From an uncultured Collinsella sp. (lineage in GTDB: Bacteria; Actinomycetota; Coriobacteriia; Coriobacteriales; Coriobacteriaceae): a DNA stretch of 15,354 nt. Position 1 is the stretch's first letter. Each line of letters opens with the position of its first letter. The notes below the pieces were generated by a model. It did no database searches, was not told where the DNA came from, and was given only the letters and a program-made list of their open reading frames with translations. Positions 12,901 through 15,354 of the stretch are shown piece after piece. The translations under genes were made by a program, and so were the position numbers. The stretch is taken from positions 1 to 15,354 of the forward strand of contig CAAETU010000072.1 in the NCBI GenBank assembly GCA_900759045.1, given 5' to 3'.

Positions 12901-13986
12901 ATGGCGCACGATGTAGTCCTGATTCCCGGTGACGGTATCGGTCCCGAGATTACGCAGGCCATGCGCCGCGTGGTCGAGGCCACCGGTGTCCAGATCAACT
13001 GGAACGTCCAGGAGGCCGGCGCCGGCGTCATGGACGAGTTTGGCACGCCGCTGCCCCAACATGTGCTCGACGCGGTCGCCGAGACCAAGGTCGCCATCAA
13101 GGGCCCCATCACCACACCGGTCGGCACGGGTTTCCGCAGCGTTAACGTCGCCCTGCGCAAGCATTTCGACCTGTACGCCTGCGTGCGCCCCTGCCTGTCG
13201 CAGCCGGGCGACGGCTCGCGCTTCCGCGACGTCGACCTGGTCATCGTGCGCGAGAACACCGAGGACCTCTACGCCGGCATCGAGTTCGATGAGGGCGCTG
13301 CCGAGGTCGAGGAGCTCTCGCAGCTCGTCGAGCGCTCGGGTCAGAAGACCTTCGCCGCTGATTCCGCCATCTCGATCAAGCCCATCTCCATCGCCAAGAG
13401 CCGTCGCATTGTGGAGTATGCCTTTGAGTACGCCCGCCGCTGCGGCCGCAAAAAGGTGACGGCCGTGCATAAGGCCAACATCATGAAGGCGACCGACGGC
13501 CTGTTCCTGCGCGTGGCGCGCGAGGTGGCCGCCAACTATCCCGATATCGAGTTCAACGACAAGATTGTCGATGCCACCTGCATGGGCCTGGTCCAGAACC
13601 CCAACGACTTCGATGTCCTGGTGCTGCCCAACCTGTACGGCGACATCGTCAGCGACCTGTGCGCCGGCCTGGTGGGTGGCCTTGGTATGGCTCCGGGTTC
13701 CAACATCGGTGCCGACTGCGCCATCTTCGAGGCAACGCACGGCTCCGCGCCCGATATCGCGGGCCAGGATATCGCCAACCCCACGGCCGAGATCCTCTCT
13801 GCTGCGATGATGCTCGATCACCTGGGCGAGAACGACGCTGCCAATCGCATTCGCGCCGCCGTGTCTGCCACGCTCGACGAGGGTGAGCAGGTTACCGGTG
13901 ACGTGCGTCGTGCCCAGACCGGCTCCGTTGAGGGTGCTGTGGGCACGCAGACCTTTGCCGATGCCGTTATCGCGCACCTGGCCTAA
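12901..13986 (+). CDS. Isocitrate dehydrogenase, NAD-dependent type
   Basis: The predicted protein is 361 aa, within the short NAD-IDH/IPMDH group. It should convert isocitrate to 2-oxoglutarate and CO2. Substrate signature: GFRSVNVALRK (77-87), with Ser80 and Asn82 as in isocitrate enzymes; isopropylmalate dehydrogenases lack this pair. RENTEDLYAG (117-126), Lys191 and Asp224/248/252 supply the catalytic and metal sites. Cofactor: HGSAPDIAG (280-288) has Asp285-Ile286, the NAD-type pattern, where NADP enzymes carry Lys-Tyr. It lacks leuB, leuC or leuD neighbours, which also favours isocitrate over isopropylmalate. Homoisocitrate dehydrogenase is a less likely alternative. It is the last gene of the 10667-13986 operon. 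Confidence 0.88.
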   Translation: MAHDVVLIPGDGIGPEITQAMRRVVEATGVQINWNVQEAGAGVMDEFGTPLPQHVLDAVAETKVAIKGPITTPVGTGFRSVNVALRKHFDLYACVRPCLSQPGDGSRFRDVDLVIVRENTEDLYAGIEFDEGAAEVEELSQLVERSGQKTFAADSAISIKPISIAKSRRIVEYAFEYARRCGRKKVTAVHKANIMKATDGLFLRVAREVAANYPDIEFNDKIVDATCMGLVQNPNDFDVLVLPNLYGDIVSDLCAGLVGGLGMAPGSNIGADCAIFEATHGSAPDIAGQDIANPTAEILSAAMMLDHLGENDAANRIRAAVSATLDEGEQVTGDVRRAQTGSVEGAVGTQTFADAVIAHLA

Positions 13987-13998
13987 GGCATGCAGACT

Positions 13999-14029
13999 GC
14001 AAACGCCTAAATAGTACTTAAGTGTTTGC
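13999..14029 (+). other. Weak stem-loop after isocitrate dehydrogenase
   Basis: GCAAACGC (13999-14006) can pair with GTGTTTGC (14022-14029) with one G-U. The loop is AT-rich. It precedes a stronger hairpin at 14046-14074. Confidence 0.35.
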
Positions 14030-14045
14030 GTATAACCTGAGAATC

Positions 14046-14074
14046 AATACGCCCGGCGCTCTGTCGGGCGTATT
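14046..14074 (+). terminator. Hairpin terminator at the end of the four-gene operon
   Basis: AATACGCCCG (14046-14055) and CGGGCGTATT (14065-14074) are perfectly complementary over 10 bases with a 9-base loop, about 60 bases after the stop codon. The following CTATTG is only moderately T-rich on the plus strand. With A-rich arm starts, it may act in both directions or be a partial terminator. Confidence 0.65.
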
Positions 14075-14112
14075 CTATTGCGGACTATGTTTCCTAACAA
14101 GGAGTAACTGAT

Positions 14113-15198
14113 ATGGGTCTGATTCAAAAGAAGGACGAGAAGGACGAGATCGACGGCATCCAGATCATCGAGCGCGGCGAAGGCCCCGACGGTGACGTGG
14201 ACGAGAGGATCGATCTGGTCGCCGGTACGTCTGCCGAGCACATTGCTGCCGGCACGACCGCCGAGGAGGAGGACGCCCGCCTGGAGGCTCAGATTGCCGC
14301 GGATGCCGCTGACGAGAATCTGATGCCCGAGGAGCAGGATGAGGACGACGACTCCGACGAAGACGACCATGCATCCAAGCACAAGAAGACGATGATTGCC
14401 GCCTTCGTGGTTGCAGTCGTGATCGCTGCGATGGTCGGCTTCTTTATCGGCAATGGAGGCTTTGGCGGCAAGGGCGTCGGCTCGGCGACCCTCACCGAGG
14501 ACCAGCTCGATTCGACCGTGGCAAGCTACAGCTACAACGGCAAGAAGAGCGACATCACCGCGCGTGAGGCCATCGAGAGCCAGTACAGCCTCGATACCGT
14601 CAAGGATGGCGATGGCAACTACACCGCTCCCTCTGCCGACGTCATCCTGTCCTACGTGCGCAACAAGATCCTGCTCGACGCTGCCGAGGACGAGGGCATC
14701 ACCGTCTCTTCTAAGGAGATGAAGAAGTACGCCGAGGATTCAATCGGCACCTCCGACTACAAGACCATGGCCACGCAGTATGGCGTGTCCAAGGATCAGG
14801 CCAAGCAGATCGTCCGCCAGTCCGCGACGTTGCAGAAGCTCTACAAGAAGAAGGTCGGCGACAGCTCCGCAAGCATGCCGACCGCCCCGACCGAGCCTGC
14901 TGACGGCAACGAGGAGACCGCGAGCAAGGACTACGCCGACTACATCATCAACCTTGCCGGCGATGAGTGGGATAGCTCAAAGGGCACTTGGAAGGATGCC
15001 GACAGCACCTATGCCAAGGCCTTTGCCGATGATGCCTTTACGACCGATAGCGCCACCTATAAGCAGGCCATGACCGCCTACTACACTGCCTACCAGCAGT
15101 ACTCCTCGCAGGCTTCGAGCGCCAGCTCCAAGTGGACCGAGTACGCCAACGGCCTCTACGCCAAGGCCAACATCAGCATCTACGGCCTGTTTGCGTAA
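14113..15198 (+). CDS. Membrane-anchored SurA-N-like protein with an acidic cytoplasmic region
   Basis: The predicted protein is 361 aa. The first 85 residues are strongly acidic and likely disordered (EEEDARLE; DEDDDSDEDD at 76-85). A Lys/His stop (KHKKT) and one transmembrane helix (about 94-113) follow, then a Gly-rich spacer and an extracytoplasmic helical domain (about 120-265). That domain has the pattern of SurA-N/trigger-factor-type chaperone helices: VILSYVRNKILLDAAEDEGITVSSKEMKKYAED and a Q-YGVSKDQAKQIVRQSATLQKLYKKKV region. The C-terminal third is Ser/Tyr/Thr-rich (YYTAYQQYSSQASSASS). No PPIase (parvulin) domain is seen. It probably assists folding or quality control at the outer face, as with PrsA-like proteins, but this is an inference from weak similarity. 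AAGGAG precedes the ATG by about 8 bases. It is transcribed separately from the upstream operon. Confidence 0.78.
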   Translation: MGLIQKKDEKDEIDGIQIIERGEGPDGDVDERIDLVAGTSAEHIAAGTTAEEEDARLEAQIAADAADENLMPEEQDEDDDSDEDDHASKHKKTMIAAFVVAVVIAAMVGFFIGNGGFGGKGVGSATLTEDQLDSTVASYSYNGKKSDITAREAIESQYSLDTVKDGDGNYTAPSADVILSYVRNKILLDAAEDEGITVSSKEMKKYAEDSIGTSDYKTMATQYGVSKDQAKQIVRQSATLQKLYKKKVGDSSASMPTAPTEPADGNEETASKDYADYIINLAGDEWDSSKGTWKDADSTYAKAFADDAFTTDSATYKQAMTAYYTAYQQYSSQASSASSKWTEYANGLYAKANISIYGLFA

Positions 15199-15260
15199 AG
15201 AGTTGCACGGCTCATCGAGCATCTAGCCGATAGACAGCAAATAGCCCGCCAGTACGGAAG

Positions 15261-15354
15261 TGAACTGCCTCCCATTTCTTGGACATGAGAAATGGGAGGC
15301 TTTCTTTATGCGCGTTGATTTGAGGGTGAAGCATGATGTCGAGGCCAGGAAGGC
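15261..15354 (+). mobile_element. Left end of an IS3-family (IS150-like) insertion sequence, truncated by the window edge
   Basis: From 15261 the sequence begins TGAACTGCCTCCCATTTC and continues TTGGACATGAGAAATGGG. This resembles the left terminal repeat of IS150-type elements, recalled as TGTACTG..CCCATTTTGTTGGAC..GAAATGG. It starts with TG as IS3-family ends do. Arms 15267-15279 and 15288-15300 form a perfect 13-bp stem. An OrfA-like frame starts at 15308. The right end and any target duplication lie outside the window. Confidence 0.6.
15308..15354 (+). CDS. Start of a transposase OrfA-like gene (partial, 3' end outside the window)
   Basis: The open frame starts at ATG 15308 and reaches the window end: MRVDLRVKHDVEARKA, 15 complete codons plus a partial one. 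GGGAGG lies 8-9 bases upstream inside the hairpin's 3' arm. The Lys/Arg-rich opening with HDVEARKA resembles the first helix of IS3-type OrfA helix-turn-helix proteins. Too short for a firm call by itself; the terminal-repeat-like sequence just upstream is the main support. Confidence 0.45.
   Translation, partial: MRVDLRVKHDVEARK

Noticed and set aside
11734..13977. A 747-codon open frame on the minus strand across three plus-strand genes
   Set aside because: It lies antisense to the membrane, HEAT-like and IDH genes, all of which have clear family or operon support. GC-rich codon bias leaves few antisense stops, and the translation is low-complexity Leu/Gly/Ala/Arg.
1..15354. CRISPR array, tRNA or rRNA genes, prophage genes
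   Set aside because: No regularly spaced direct repeats, no tRNA-like TTCGA/CCA pattern with cloverleaf arms, no rRNA segments and no phage structural or integrase genes were seen.

Overview
The window is GC-rich, codon-biased DNA from a high-GC Gram-positive bacterium, most likely Collinsella or a close relative in the Coriobacteriia. The support is the tmk-holB-PSP1(ricT) gene order, a long-form ribosome hibernation factor, Gram-positive-type envelope proteins with a single membrane anchor and short acidic cytoplasmic tails, and the style of the dispersed repeats. This assignment is an inference; no rRNA or tRNA gene is present to confirm it.

Layout. (1) 1-1340: a minus-strand zinc-ribbon membrane protein, boxed in by two copies of the same long palindromic repeat. 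(2) 1342-4845: a tight plus-strand housekeeping operon: thymidylate kinase (tmk), DNA polymerase III delta-prime (holB) and a PSP1/RicT-like protein with an unusual 240-residue Arg-rich tail. (3) 4948-6874: a ComF-type phosphoribosyltransferase whose Shine-Dalgarno lies in a hairpin, closely followed by an uncharacterised protein with a DUF559/Vsr-like nuclease signature. (4) 6875-7606: 730 bases with no convincing gene. They hold a 227-bp MITE-like inverted repeat, two strong back-to-back hairpins, a -10 box, and a ~265-nt segment that can fold into a multi-helix RNA closed by a 13-bp long-range stem. (5) 7607-8632: a substrate-binding lipoprotein with a strong terminator. (6) 8950-10568: the long ribosome hibernation factor (hpf/raiA) with its terminator, then a DegV fatty-acid-binding protein. 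(7) 10667-13986: an apparent four-gene operon: a beta-hydroxyacid dehydrogenase with a His/Cys-rich tail, a small membrane protein, a HEAT-repeat-like protein and an NAD-type isocitrate dehydrogenase. (8) 14113-15198: a membrane-anchored SurA-N-like protein. (9) 15261-15354: what looks like the left end of an IS3-family (IS150-like) insertion sequence with the first codons of its OrfA, cut by the window edge.

The best candidate for something undescribed is the structured RNA segment at about 7283-7547. A comF gene and a raiA (hpf) gene lie on either side of it, and those are the genes the published 'raiA' large non-coding RNA motif is associated with. It could therefore be a divergent member of that motif or a new RNA. 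The coordinates and helices come from reading the sequence by eye; covariation has not been tested.
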